A DNA stretch of 64,000 bases from Paenibacillus sp. MZ04-78.2. Lineage in GTDB: Bacteria; Bacillota; Bacilli; Paenibacillales; NBRC-103111. Under the pieces are notes generated by a model. The model searched no databases. It was not told where the DNA came from and saw only the letters and a program-made list of their open reading frames with translations. Position 1 is the first letter of the stretch. Every line of letters begins with the position of its first letter. Shown here piece after piece: positions 50,340 to 59,921 of this stretch. The stretch covers positions 1-64,000 of the forward strand of contig NZ_JANAVJ010000017.1 in the NCBI RefSeq assembly GCF_024213375.1, read 5' to 3'. Position numbers and translations under genes: made by a program.

Positions 50340-51437
50340 TCAAGAAAGCTCGACGGCTTTGCCTGTCTTGGCCGACTCATAGACGGCTTCGAGAATCTGT
50401 GTGACCACGTATGCCTGTTCCGGCTTAACAAGCGGCTCCCTGTCATATAATACCGCTTCAATCCATTGCTTTGCTTCCAGATCGCCGGCGTTTATCGACG
50501 AGCCTTCGTAGTAAGAGACCCCACCGCCATTCGAGGTGTTCGTCTCAATCATTTGGCCGTACTTCGTCGAGTTAAACGTTACATAACCTTTGCCTTCCCA
50601 GGCCTCACCGAGCATCTCTGCCCCGGCTTCGGTTCCGCACAGCGTTACTTGCGCCTCCTTCGCATTAATCATGTTCAGCGCCCATGATGCCTCCAAATGG
50701 ATTGTCGCCCCGTTTTCCATCTTGATAAATCCGAACGCCGAATCCTCTACTCCGAATTCTTCGGTATTCCACGGTCCGAAAATATTGCCCTCTGACTTGT
50801 CTTTCAGCTTGTGAAATACGCTGCCAACGACCAACTTCGGCTTATAGTTGTCCATCATCCACAGCGTCAAATCGAGTGCGTGCGTCCCGATGTCGATTAA
50901 AGGACCGCCGCCCTGCTTGTCCTTGTCCATAAATACGCCCCAGGTGGGAACTCCCCGGCGACGGATGGCGTGTGCTTTCGCGACGTATACTTCACCAAGA
51001 TCGCCGTTCTTGCACGCTTCATGAAGTGTAAGGGAATCGTTGCGGAAACGGTTCTGATAACCGATTGTCAGCTTCTTTCCCGTCCGTTCAGCAGCTTCAA
51101 GCATCTTCTTCGCTTCAGCCGAATTGATCGCCATCGGCTTTTCGCACATGACGTGCTTGCCTGCTTCCAACGAAGCCACTGTTATTTCCGAGTGCGAGTT
51201 GTTTGGCGTCAGTACATGGATGATATCAATAGAGCCGTCCTCTAATAGTTCACGGTAATCCGTATATACCTTAGCATCCTCCGATCCGTACTGCGCGGCC
51301 GCCTTGACCGCTCTCTCCTCAACGATGTCGCAGAATGCGGTCATTACCGCCATATCTTTCAGTTTATATAACGAAGGCAAATGCTTGCCGTTCGCGATGC
51401 CTCCGCAGCCGATGATTCCGATTTTTAATAGTGCCAT
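50340..51437 (-). CDS. Gfo/Idh/MocA-family oxidoreductase
   Basis: This 365-residue enzyme is called from the ATG at 51437 with AGGAGG nine bases upstream. It has LKIGIIGCGGIANGKHLPSL at the NAD site, HVMCEKPMAIN and a DIGTHALDLTLWMMDNY segment with the catalytic-region His typical of glucose-fructose-oxidoreductase/inositol dehydrogenase relatives. It is distinct from its downstream neighbour (not a tandem copy). It lies 24 bases after the isomerase gene in the LacI operon. Confidence 0.92.
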   Translation of the reverse strand: MALLKIGIIGCGGIANGKHLPSLYKLKDMAVMTAFCDIVEERAVKAAAQYGSEDAKVYTDYRELLEDGSIDIIHVLTPNNSHSEITVASLEAGKHVMCEKPMAINSAEAKKMLEAAERTGKKLTIGYQNRFRNDSLTLHEACKNGDLGEVYVAKAHAIRRRGVPTWGVFMDKDKQGGGPLIDIGTHALDLTLWMMDNYKPKLVVGSVFHKLKDKSEGNIFGPWNTEEFGVEDSAFGFIKMENGATIHLEASWALNMINAKEAQVTLCGTEAGAEMLGEAWEGKGYVTFNSTKYGQMIETNTSNGGGVSYYEGSSINAGDLEAKQWIEAVLYDREPLVKPEQAYVVTQILEAVYESAKTGKAVELS

Positions 51438-51461
51438 TTTCAATAGGCCTCCTTTAATAGA

Positions 51462-52310
51462 TTAAGATTGCATAAGCAGCTTTTGGATATTATCGAAGCT
51501 CTCTTTTACGCTAACCAGCTCGTCTTTCACTGTGACGTCCTGTTCAACGATGATGTATTTGACCGAACCCAATTCCTGGGCTTTACGTAGAATCGAAGGA
51601 ATATCCATGATACCTGTTCCGATTTCTACAAAGTCTTCCTTGTTGAACGCGGAAAACACCTTGTCCGCGTCCAACTCGCCGGACACCTTCTCCAGCAAGT
51701 TGACCGGATGGGCAGTGGCACTTAAATCTTTTTGATGCAGTAACCCGCAGCGGTTGCCCAGTTTCTCCATATAAGCTACTGGATCGACGCCTCCACGCTG
51801 CGCCCAAAACGTATCGAGCTCGAAACTTACGTATTCGGGGTCCGTATTTTCCAACAGCGTATCCATTATTGACTGTCCTTCGAAACGCTGAAATTCATGA
51901 TAATGATTGTGGAAGTAGAGCTGGATGCCGGAATCCTTGCACTTCTTACCAGAAGTGTTCAACCATTTTGCTAGTTCGATTGCATCCTGCCTGCTTTTAA
52001 AAAAGTAAATCGGTATGACAACGCCCTCGCTGCCCAGTTCGACGTTGTAGCGGATAACCTCGTTCCAATCAAGGTTGGGATGATGTGCAACATGGCTGGT
52101 GACAACTCTCAGCCCCATCGTGTCCATGCTTTTTTTCAAGTCCTTCGCCGTGTACTCCACTTCGAAGCGCCCATCGCTTGACGTGTTGTGGAAAGCAAAT
52201 TCAACGTTCTTGTACCCGATTTGGGCAACCTTTTCCAATGTTCCCAAGTGATCTTTGGCCAAAGCTTCTCTTACTGAGAACAATTGCAGACCTACCGGAA
52301 TGTTAATCAT
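51462..52310 (-). CDS. Sugar phosphate isomerase/epimerase (TIM barrel)
   Basis: This 282-residue AP-endonuclease-2-like TIM barrel starts MINIPVGLQLFSVREALAKD. It has typical metal ligands in LYFHNHYHEFQRFEG, VSFELDTFWAQRGGVDPVAY and HQKDLS. Members isomerise or dehydrate keto-sugars and inositol derivatives. It starts 27 bases after the symporter gene and belongs to the same operon; with the two dehydrogenases it probably handles a 3-keto sugar or inosose intermediate. Confidence 0.9.
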   Translation of the reverse strand: MINIPVGLQLFSVREALAKDHLGTLEKVAQIGYKNVEFAFHNTSSDGRFEVEYTAKDLKKSMDTMGLRVVTSHVAHHPNLDWNEVIRYNVELGSEGVVIPIYFFKSRQDAIELAKWLNTSGKKCKDSGIQLYFHNHYHEFQRFEGQSIMDTLLENTDPEYVSFELDTFWAQRGGVDPVAYMEKLGNRCGLLHQKDLSATAHPVNLLEKVSGELDADKVFSAFNKEDFVEIGTGIMDIPSILRKAQELGSVKYIIVEQDVTVKDELVSVKESFDNIQKLLMQS

Positions 52311-52337
52311 CTAAATATTCTCTCCTTTTTTTGGATA

Positions 52338-53675
52338 TTAAACGTACGTTTTGTTATTCAGTTCGCGCATAATGGAAGGATGCTGCTTGTCCAGCTTATA
52401 CATGACCAGGAATACAATTTGAAGGGCTGTAAACGCGATCGGGCCAACATACATGAGTGTCCGGATCATCGAGACCGCACTGTCTGTCAGATGATTAGGG
52501 TCGTAATTCACCCACCCCAGCGCATAAGCCACGAACGAAGCGCCGACTGCGCTGCCGAACTTGGTCGCGAAACTGTAAGCTGAATACAGCGTTCCTTCCG
52601 TTCGCTGCCCGAACTTCCATTCGTGGTAATCGGCGGTGTCGGCCAGCATAGCAAAATTGGCCGGCGTGTGTATTCCAATAAGCGTGTTGGCAATGAAGAA
52701 TAATAAAAGGTACAGCACCGGTGAACCGTTCTCGAGAAAAATCATCATAACGAACAGAATTATTGAAGCCGACAAGACCAGAATGCTCCCGTTACGCTTG
52801 CCAAGTGGTTTCAGAATAAACGGCGCGACTGCCCCCCCGACGAAAGTCGCGACATTTGCCAACGTCAAATACAGTGGGACCATGTAAGGCTGCTCCAGTA
52901 CATATGTGACAAAGTAAACCAAAACACCGAACATGGTGCCCAAACGCAAGAAGAGGAACAGCGAGTTTAGCGCAATCATCACCCACGGCCGATTCTTCAG
53001 CAAATTGAGCAGAGATTTTCCAACGCTTTCGTCGCTTTTAAGGCCACTATTGTCAAACCTCTCCTTGCAATTTTTAAATACGATATAGAACAGAATCATT
53101 CCGACAACAGCGTATACCGTCATCGTAATTGGGTAGCCAACTTTCTCGTCCCCGCCGCCGAATGCTTGAACCAGGGGCTGCGTGCAGGCGGATACAATGA
53201 TAGCTCCGAGTGCCATACCCATCATCCGGAAGCTTCCCAACTGCGTCTTCTCATCCGAGTTCTTCGTCATCAGTGGCATCAGTGCCCCATATGGCACGTT
53301 AATTGCTGAATACAGAATACCGAGTACAAGATACGTAAGGTAAGCGTAAACAAGTTTTCCGCCCTCCGAAATATTCGGCGTAATGAACGTAATGACGCTC
53401 AAAACGGCAAACGGCACGGAGACGTATAGTAGGTAAGGCCTCGTTTTACCATGCTTGGTTTTCGTTTTGTCGATCAGAACGCCTATGAACGGATCGATTA
53501 TGGCATCGAGAATCCTGGTGATAAGGAATAGTGTTCCAACCACTCCTGCAGCTAGACCGTACACATTGGTATAGAAGTACAAAAGATAACTGGTAATCAT
53601 CCCCCATACGAAATTGGAGGCTAAATCACCAAGACCGTAACTGACTTTCTCTTTTAACGATAGTTTGTCGTTCAC
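52338..53675 (-). CDS. GPH-family sugar:cation symporter (MFS)
   Basis: This 445-residue transporter has twelve predicted membrane helices and opens KLSLKEKVSYGLGDLASNFV, the hallmark start of glycoside-pentoside-hexuronide:cation symporters (MelB/XynP/UidB group). A D-x-x-x-D-P-F-I-G motif (ILDAIIDPFIGVLIDKTKTK) follows helix 2. It is the first gene of the operon, directly downstream of four operator palindromes, and supplies the substrate for the enzymes that follow. Confidence 0.93.
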   Translation of the reverse strand: MNDKLSLKEKVSYGLGDLASNFVWGMITSYLLYFYTNVYGLAAGVVGTLFLITRILDAIIDPFIGVLIDKTKTKHGKTRPYLLYVSVPFAVLSVITFITPNISEGGKLVYAYLTYLVLGILYSAINVPYGALMPLMTKNSDEKTQLGSFRMMGMALGAIIVSACTQPLVQAFGGGDEKVGYPITMTVYAVVGMILFYIVFKNCKERFDNSGLKSDESVGKSLLNLLKNRPWVMIALNSLFLFLRLGTMFGVLVYFVTYVLEQPYMVPLYLTLANVATFVGGAVAPFILKPLGKRNGSILVLSASIILFVMMIFLENGSPVLYLLLFFIANTLIGIHTPANFAMLADTADYHEWKFGQRTEGTLYSAYSFATKFGSAVGASFVAYALGWVNYDPNHLTDSAVSMIRTLMYVGPIAFTALQIVFLVMYKLDKQHPSIMRELNNKTYV

Positions 53676-53753
53676 GTATCCACCACTTTCAGAGATTCAA
53701 TCAGTATGGTTTTTCAACTCCATTTTTAAAGTTCTTTTTCTTTTACTCAGCGA

Positions 53754-53940
53754 TGTAACGGATTACATTTTTTGAAACAATCAGTGCTTCGGTTACTTTT
53801 TATTTTTGCGTCCACATCCTAACCAATACAATGGATAACATTTTATAGTGAATCAAACATGTAATCCATTACATTTTATTAAAGATGTAATCCATTACAT
53901 TTTCTTGCTAAAAATATAATCTAAGCTGTAATCGATTACA
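53754..53940. promoter_or_regulatory. Array of four LacI-type operators
   Basis: Four 14-bp palindromes of the form TGTAAYSSATTACA lie at 53754-53767 (TGTAACGGATTACA), 53860-53873 and 53886-53899 (both TGTAATCCATTACA) and 53927-53940 (TGTAATCGATTACA). A weaker TACAATGGATAACA is at about 53827-53840. They fill the gap between the LacI-type gene and the symporter gene. Such symmetric sites with a central CpG or similar step suit LacI/GalR dimers. Multiple sites allow looping. The intervening sequence is very AT-rich and should hold the operon promoter. Confidence 0.85.
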
Positions 53941-53976
53941 CCCATATTATAGTCATTTTTGCCGAAAAAGCAACTT

Positions 53977-54987
53977 TTATCTCTTAACCACAGTGGAATT
54001 TCGAATGACAAGCTGGGCTGGAAGAAGAACGGCATTCGTCTCAGGTTCTTTTCCGTTTATTTTGCGCATTAATATTTCCATCGCCATATGTCCGAGTTCA
54101 TACTTGGGCTGCCGCATAGTCGTCAGCGGAGGTGCGCTCATCAACGCTTCCATCGTATCGTCGAAGCCAACTATCGCAAGATCCTCTGGAACAGAATACC
54201 CCAGGTTTCGAGCTGCATTCGCGCAACCAACGGCCATGGTGTCGTTGATGCAGAATACTGCAGTGGGACGTGAGGTATTCTCCTCAAGCAATTCCTTCGT
54301 CAGGCGAACTCCGCTTTCGTAGCTGAAATCTCCGTATTTAATAAGATTCGCATCGTAAGAAATTCCCGCTTCCTGCAAAGCAAGCCCGTATCCCTGCTCT
54401 CTCAACAGTGCAGTCTGCCCTTCATTTCGGCTGATCATGGCAATGCGTCTATGACCTAGCTTCACTAAATAAGTAACCGCGTCACGGGCTCCCTTCTCAT
54501 TGTCGACTGATACGTAAGGAGTGCCAGTGTTACCCATCCACTCTAGACACTGAACAATAGGATAGTCCCGATTCAGTTGGCGAAGCTCCTGAGCGGTTAA
54601 AGTTGTTCCAAATGTGATCACTCCGTCGACAAATCGATTTTTCAGCAACTGAAGGAGCTGTTCTTCCTTGTTTTTACTACCCGAAGTGGAACATATGATC
54701 GTACTGTACTCATAATTCCGGGCGGACTCCTCCACCCCTTTGTACACTTCTTTCAACATTGGATAATCCAGGCTAGATAGGAGGATCATAATCCTTTTGG
54801 TCCGATCCCGTCTTAAATCCCTTCCGAGGAGATTAGGCTGATATTTCAACTGTCTAATCGCTTCCTGCACCTTAACTCGGGTGCGCTCCTTGACACGTGG
54901 GCTATTGTTGAGTACCCGGGATACCGTTGCTACCGAGACCCCTGCCGACTGCGCTACATCTTGAATAGTTACGACTTTTTTTCTCAT
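53977..54987 (-). CDS. LacI/GalR-family repressor
   Basis: This 336-residue protein is called from the ATG at 54987 (GGAG ten bases upstream); a start at 55002 is possible. It has an N-terminal HTH and hinge: TIQDVAQSAGVSVATVSRVL, then LKYQPNLLGRDLRR. The rest is a periplasmic-binding-type effector domain ending LVIRNSTVVKR, as is standard for the family. It lies upstream of the symporter operon on the same strand, with the operator array in between, so it most likely controls that operon and perhaps itself by read-through. Confidence 0.94.
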   Translation of the reverse strand: MRKKVVTIQDVAQSAGVSVATVSRVLNNSPRVKERTRVKVQEAIRQLKYQPNLLGRDLRRDRTKRIMILLSSLDYPMLKEVYKGVEESARNYEYSTIICSTSGSKNKEEQLLQLLKNRFVDGVITFGTTLTAQELRQLNRDYPIVQCLEWMGNTGTPYVSVDNEKGARDAVTYLVKLGHRRIAMISRNEGQTALLREQGYGLALQEAGISYDANLIKYGDFSYESGVRLTKELLEENTSRPTAVFCINDTMAVGCANAARNLGYSVPEDLAIVGFDDTMEALMSAPPLTTMRQPKYELGHMAMEILMRKINGKEPETNAVLLPAQLVIRNSTVVKR

Positions 54988-55089
54988 TGCAATTCGCTCC
55001 ATTAATTCTTCATATCACCATTATATTCAAAGGTGTGGCCTATTGCCAGTTATGCTTAACAATGTGATGTAGTGCAGGAAGATATTTGC

Positions 55090-55133
55090 AACGCCCCATC
55101 AAGCACAGGCAATCCTGCGTTCGATGGGGCGTT
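55090..55133 (-). terminator. Hairpin at the end of the Fn3/CBM remnant
   Basis: AACGCCCCATC (55090-55100) pairs exactly with 55123-55133; inside it a second short stem forms. It lies six bases beyond the stop of the decayed Fn3/chitin-binding gene and is probably that gene's old terminator. The T-run is better on the plus strand. Confidence 0.65.
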
Positions 55134-55138
55134 TTCGA

Positions 55139-55730
55139 TTATATAGAGAATTTAACTTTCCCGTCGAAAATCCATTCCTCCGTAGCAGACGCTCGCGCGA
55201 ACAAGCGCTCCGTGCCTTGCTCCTCGGCATACTTCCGCTCTTCCTCCGTAATCGGAATCATCCAGAGCAGATTGACCGGATCGCCGCCGATCTCCGGCAG
55301 GGCTATAGCCGGCGCATGCGGCGGCTCCCATCCCGGCAGCGAGGTATTGGCCTGAAGCGCTTTATACGTTTTGCCGCCAAAGGATACGAGGTCATTGACC
55401 TTATACGCCACGTACGTCGCCCATGGCTGCACCGTCGATTTCGTATCTGTCGTAACCGTGACCGGGTTGCTTGCAGCCGATACGTTGTCTGCCGCATCCT
55501 TCGCTCTGACCGTGAAGGTATAGGCCGTTCCGGCGGTCAGTCCGCTTACCGTGGCCGTTGTTCCTGCAACCGATGCGGCTAAGGCGGAGCCATTATACAC
55601 ATCGTGCCCGGTAACGCCGGTGTTGTCTGTGGAGGCGTTCCATCACAAGGTTACGCTCGAATGCGTTTTGCCCGTCGAAGTCAATCCGGACGGCGCGGTC
55701 GGCAGCTGCGTATCTTGCTGCGGCACGCTA
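55139..55730 (-). pseudogene. C-terminal Fn3 + chitin-binding module, interrupted by TGA
   Basis: One minus-strand frame encodes a fibronectin-III repeat (DTQLPTAPSGLTSTGKTHSS, then SVTL-stop-WNASTDNTG, then YTFTVRAKDAADNVSAASNP) and then a CBM5/12-type chitin-binding module (VQPWATYVAYKVNDLVSFGG with GKTYKALQ and PGWEPPHAPA). An in-frame TGA at 55643-55645 breaks the Fn3 domain exactly where the family has a codon before W-N. No catalytic domain precedes it; the frame runs into the end of the acyl-CoA synthetase gene. It is the orphaned tail of a secreted chitinase-like or glycosidase enzyme. The C-terminal 45 residues do not look like a normal CBM end. Confidence 0.7.
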
Positions 55731-55752
55731 CAAAACCGCTCTCGCCATCCGT

Positions 55753-57408
55753 CTACGTCTTTTGAATCTGATTCGCCCGCTCGTACAGCACCCTCCGCAG
55801 CAATTTGCCCGATCCGGTCTTGGGTAGACCGCTCAAAAACTCGACTTTCCGCGGATATTTGTATACGGCCATATGCTCTTTGGCCCAATCGACGATGTCT
55901 TGCTCCGACACTCTTCCGACCGCTTCATCCTTGAGCACGATATACGCTTTCACTTCCTCGCCCCGGTAATCGTGGGCTACGCCAACGACGCACACTTCTT
56001 TAATCGCGGCATGCTTGTGCATGATGCTCTCCACCTCGTTAGGGAAGACGGAGAAGCCCGACGATTTGATCAGTTCCTTTTTCCGGCCGGAAATATGGAC
56101 GTAGCCGTCCTCGTCCACGCAGCCTAAATCCCCGGTTAAAAACCATCCGTCGACGAACGCGTCAGCCGTAGCCTGCGGATTTTTCCAATAGCCCTTCATG
56201 ACCATCGGTCCTTTGAAAGCGAGCTCTCCCTGCTGTCCGGGCGGCACCTCCACGGTCGGGTCATCTATGGCAACGACGCGAACATCCGCATCCATCAGCG
56301 GGATGCCGGCTGAGCCGATCCTTGCGTTATCCATAAAGTTCATCGTAATCTGGGCCGTTGTCTCGCTCAGCCCGTAGCCTTCAAGCAGCCGGGTACGGGT
56401 GACTTCGTAGAAACGCTCAAAGATCGGCTTCGGCACCGGAGCGCCCCCCGACAGGCAGCCCGACAGGGAGGACAGATCGTAATTCGCCGCGTTCGGGTGG
56501 TTAATGACCGCGATATTCATCGTAGCCGTGCTTACCCAATGCTGGATTCGCAGCTTGTGAATCGCTTCCAGAACGACGTCCGGCACAAAACGGTGGAACA
56601 GCATGATCGCTCCCCTATTGCAAAGCGGCGACCCCATGCAGTTGATCAGGCCGATAACATGAAACAAAGGCATCGCCGCCAGATGGCGGTCGCGCGGCTT
56701 CGTTCCCACCCCGTCCCTGAACGAAAACGCGTTCGCTACAATATTGCGGTGCGTCAGCTCGGCGCCTTTGGGCATGCCTGTCGTTCCCGAAGTGTATTGC
56801 AGCACGGCGGTATCGTCCAAGCACGCATTGGCCGGAGGAATCGGATCGTCGTAATGGATCAATTCCAGAATGCGCTCCTCCCCCGGCAGCCTGTTTATCG
56901 TTCTCTCCATTGACGCGAACGACATTGGGAATTCCGGATAATCCGGGGCAAAATCCGTCAACGCCGTCGAGATGATCCGTAGCCCGGGAAACTCCGGCAA
57001 AATCGGACACAAATGCTCCAGCAAATTTTCCTGAATGAAGATGGCCTTAGGCTCGGCGTCTCCCAGCAGATGGCTCAGCTCTGCCCGCTTGAACATCGGA
57101 TTCATGGGCACCGCTATCGCGCCCAGACGCTGGACGGCCAGAAACGCCATGATAAACTGCGGGCTGTTCTCCATATAGAGAGCGACGGTATCGCCCTTGC
57201 CCACGCCTCTTGCATGCAGTTGGGAGGCAAGCTGCAAGTACATGTCCGCCAGCTCGCCATACGTGATCCTCTTGCCGTAGAAGTAAACCGCCGTATCGTC
57301 GGGATTCGTTCGCGCATGTTCCTCCACATAGTTTTCCAAGACCTTGTCTTCAAAGATGAAATGCCGTGGAATATCTTTGGGCCACACCTTGTACCATGCT
57401 TTTTCCAT
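55753..57408 (-). CDS. AMP-forming acyl-CoA synthetase
   Basis: This 551-residue ANL-superfamily enzyme is called from the ATG at 57408 with GGAGGGG upstream. It has the P-loop-like TSGTTGMPKGAELTHRN, GYGLSETTA, DGWFLTGDLG and the C-terminal hinge GRKKELIKSSGFSVFPNEVE with the catalytic Lys of G-K-L-L-R-R near the end. It activates a carboxylic acid with ATP and loads it on CoA, most like long/medium-chain fatty acid-CoA ligases. It lies 17 bases downstream of the 2,4-dienoyl-CoA-reductase-like gene, so the pair may serve fatty or aromatic acid breakdown. Confidence 0.92.
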   Translation of the reverse strand: MEKAWYKVWPKDIPRHFIFEDKVLENYVEEHARTNPDDTAVYFYGKRITYGELADMYLQLASQLHARGVGKGDTVALYMENSPQFIMAFLAVQRLGAIAVPMNPMFKRAELSHLLGDAEPKAIFIQENLLEHLCPILPEFPGLRIISTALTDFAPDYPEFPMSFASMERTINRLPGEERILELIHYDDPIPPANACLDDTAVLQYTSGTTGMPKGAELTHRNIVANAFSFRDGVGTKPRDRHLAAMPLFHVIGLINCMGSPLCNRGAIMLFHRFVPDVVLEAIHKLRIQHWVSTATMNIAVINHPNAANYDLSSLSGCLSGGAPVPKPIFERFYEVTRTRLLEGYGLSETTAQITMNFMDNARIGSAGIPLMDADVRVVAIDDPTVEVPPGQQGELAFKGPMVMKGYWKNPQATADAFVDGWFLTGDLGCVDEDGYVHISGRKKELIKSSGFSVFPNEVESIMHKHAAIKEVCVVGVAHDYRGEEVKAYIVLKDEAVGRVSEQDIVDWAKEHMAVYKYPRKVEFLSGLPKTGSGKLLRRVLYERANQIQKT

Positions 57409-57425
57409 GCTACCCCTCCATATCG

Positions 57426-59387
57426 TTATTCGGTCTTCGCAAGCCTGCCTTCCTCGTAAGCAATACATGCGCCTTCATAGATGGCTCGCTTGGCATCCAG
57501 CTCTCCTGGGAATCGCGCCCCGCCGATCTTGACGACAGGAATGCCCGCCCGCTGTACGAACTGGTCGTCCCACGCTTCGGATAATTGTCCGGCGGCAAGA
57601 ATGACGGTGTCGGCGGGAATTTTTTTCGTTTCCGGCCCGCGCTCCGTCTGGAGCTGTATGACAACTCCGTCTTCGTCAATCCGCTCGTAGCTTAAGTCGG
57701 TCACAAATTGAACCTTCTTCTGCCGCAGATGCGAAAGGAGCGCCCAACGGGTCGTTTTGCCGAGCGTTTCGCCGGGCTTGCCTTTTCGGCGAAGCAAATA
57801 AATCTCACGCTCCGCCTGCTCGGATAAGTAATGCGCCAGATCGCAGCCGATCCCTCCTGCTCCGATGATCACGACCCGCTTCCCAACCTCCGCCTCCCCC
57901 CGGAGCACTTGCTGATACGTCAATACATGAGGCAGCGAGGTGCCCGGCAGCTCCGGGATTCGCGGCTTGATGCCGCTGGCCAGCACGACCAGATCCAGAG
58001 CAAGAGCGGCGATTTCCTCCGGCGTCGGACGATGGTTTAAGCGGATATCGACGCCTAAGCGGTGTAACTCATGCTGGTAATAGCGCAGCGTTTCGGCAAA
58101 CTCCTGCTTTCCCGGAATCCGCTTCGCCAGATTCAACTGCCCGCCCAAACGGTCTTCCTTTTCGTACAGCACGACGCGCTCGCCAATCTCAGCCAATGCC
58201 CGCGCCGCTTCCATCCCGGCGGCCCCTCCGCCGATGACCGCGATGTGACGGGGACGGTGTACCCTGAAAGGCTTCCACTTCGATTCCCGGCCCACCCTCG
58301 GATTGACCAGACAAGAGGCAGGCAGGCCGTCGAACACTTGATCGAGACACGCCTGATTGCAAGCAATACAGGTATTGATCCGGTCGAATTGCCCGACGCG
58401 GGCTTTGCGCAGCAGATCAGGGTCCGCCAGGAACGGACGCGCCATCGATACCAGATCGCACGCTCCGCGCTGCAACAGCTCGTCGGCCAGCCGGGGGTCG
58501 TTAATCCGGTTGCTACCGATCACCGGAACGTTGACTATCCGTTTGATCGTTTCCGCGATGTGAATATATCCGGCCCGGGGAACCATCATGGAGATGGTCG
58601 GCACTTGGGATTCATGCCAGCCGATTCCCACGTTAATCGCATCCGCTCCTGCATCTGCGACCATGCCAGCGAATTGCAGCGTTTCTTCCTCCGTCGTGCT
58701 GTCCGGGACCAGATCGGCGCCGGATAGCCGGAAAATGACCGGATAGCCGGGCCCGACCGCTTCGCGAACTGCTTGAACGATGCGCAGCGCGAATTTGGTC
58801 CGATGCTCGAACGAGCCGCCCCATGCATCGGTGCGCTTATTGGTGGCCGGGGATAAAAATTGATTGATCAAATACCCTTCCGACCCCATAATCTCCACGG
58901 CATCGAACCCGAGGTCGGCCGCCTTCTTCGCGCTAACCGCAAAGCGGGCGATAAGCTCCTCGATTTCTTCGTTGGTAAGCTCTCTGGGCGTGTGACGATG
59001 GATCGGCGAACGGATGGCGGAAGGCGCTACGGCGGGGATGCCCGTCAAATCCGCGTAGGCGTACCGCCCCGCGTGAAACAATTGGGCCGCGATCTGACCT
59101 CCGGCCGCGTGTACATGAGCCGTCAGGCTTTCCATATGCTTGCCATGCTCATCGCGGTAAAAGCCCAGAAAGTTACGGCCGCCGTCCCCTTCGGGCGAGA
59201 CGGAAATACCGCCCGTCACGATCAAGCCCGGACCGTCCTGACCGGCTCTTTCCTTATAGAAATCAATCAAGGCTTGACTGCCCGCCTCTTCCCCCTCCAG
59301 CCCGGTATGCATAGAGCCCATAATGACACGGTTGGGAAGCTCCAAGCGGCCCAAGCGTATCGGTTGAAACAAATGATCCAGTTTCAT
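57426..59387 (-). CDS. NADH:flavin oxidoreductase / 2,4-dienoyl-CoA reductase-like
   Basis: This 653-residue protein is called from the ATG at 59387 with GGGAGAGAG upstream. The N-terminal half is an Old-Yellow-Enzyme barrel (LFQPIRLGRLELPNRVIMGS; HTPRELTNEEIEELIARFA). A 4Fe-4S cluster motif follows (CIACNQACLD, then a fourth Cys in PASCLVNP). Two nucleotide-binding domains come next: FAD (AVIGGGAAGMEAARALAEIG) and NAD(P) (VVIIGAGGIGCDLAHYLSE). This is the FadH/trimethylamine-dehydrogenase layout. The gene pairs with the acyl-CoA synthetase downstream, which favours reduction of unsaturated acyl-CoA. Confidence 0.93.
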   Translation of the reverse strand: MKLDHLFQPIRLGRLELPNRVIMGSMHTGLEGEEAGSQALIDFYKERAGQDGPGLIVTGGISVSPEGDGGRNFLGFYRDEHGKHMESLTAHVHAAGGQIAAQLFHAGRYAYADLTGIPAVAPSAIRSPIHRHTPRELTNEEIEELIARFAVSAKKAADLGFDAVEIMGSEGYLINQFLSPATNKRTDAWGGSFEHRTKFALRIVQAVREAVGPGYPVIFRLSGADLVPDSTTEEETLQFAGMVADAGADAINVGIGWHESQVPTISMMVPRAGYIHIAETIKRIVNVPVIGSNRINDPRLADELLQRGACDLVSMARPFLADPDLLRKARVGQFDRINTCIACNQACLDQVFDGLPASCLVNPRVGRESKWKPFRVHRPRHIAVIGGGAAGMEAARALAEIGERVVLYEKEDRLGGQLNLAKRIPGKQEFAETLRYYQHELHRLGVDIRLNHRPTPEEIAALALDLVVLASGIKPRIPELPGTSLPHVLTYQQVLRGEAEVGKRVVIIGAGGIGCDLAHYLSEQAEREIYLLRRKGKPGETLGKTTRWALLSHLRQKKVQFVTDLSYERIDEDGVVIQLQTERGPETKKIPADTVILAAGQLSEAWDDQFVQRAGIPVVKIGGARFPGELDAKRAIYEGACIAYEEGRLAKTE

Positions 59388-59921
59388 TGTCTCTCTCCCT
59401 TTCATGATTACAGGACCCGCTATATTCATCATATATATGCAGTACTTGCCATTTGTAACAACATCAATCCATACGATTCTCTTGAGTTGTGACGATTCAT
59501 TATCATTCGGCAGAAGGGAAAGCCTTCTTCCATCCCAGCCCCAGATGACCGGCAGCGAGCTGTTCACTTTTGTAAGCGATTGCGAAAAATACGGCTAAGA
59601 ATTCGGAGGTCCGCATCCCCATGATTTTTCCCTGCCACACGTCGATACCGTTCCTAGCAGTTCCTCCTTTCTTCTACAATATTGCGTTGCTTTTTCCCTT
59701 CTTTAAACATCTTTCGACGTTATTCCTGTAAATTCCTTCTATGTAAATATAATGATTGCAATGTTTGCAAAGTCCATGCTGCAGCAATAGAAGCGTTGTT
59801 ATTCAAAGGAGTTCCTCTTTTCTACAAAAAATGTGTGTTTAGTTGTGTTTAGTTGCAATTTGTTTGACTTTTTCTCCTGACGCGGATTATGATAAACGTA
59901 ACGAATGGGGAGAGCTCATCC
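59388..59921. other. 534-base intergenic region with promoter
   Basis: No gene is evident. On the plus strand TTGACT (59864-59869) and TATGAT (59888-59893) with an 18-base spacer form a good sigma-A promoter for the decayed phosphatase gene. TGTAAGCGATTGCG at 59572-59585 resembles a catabolite-response element (12 of 14), placed upstream of the FadH-like operon. The stretch 59700-59860 is AT-rich with direct repeats of TTTAGTTG(T) just before the promoter. Confidence 0.6.

Noticed and set aside
53754-53940. A CRISPR array
   Set aside because: Repeats are 14-bp palindromes with irregular spacing (106, 26 and 41 bases between starts) and no cas genes; they are operators.
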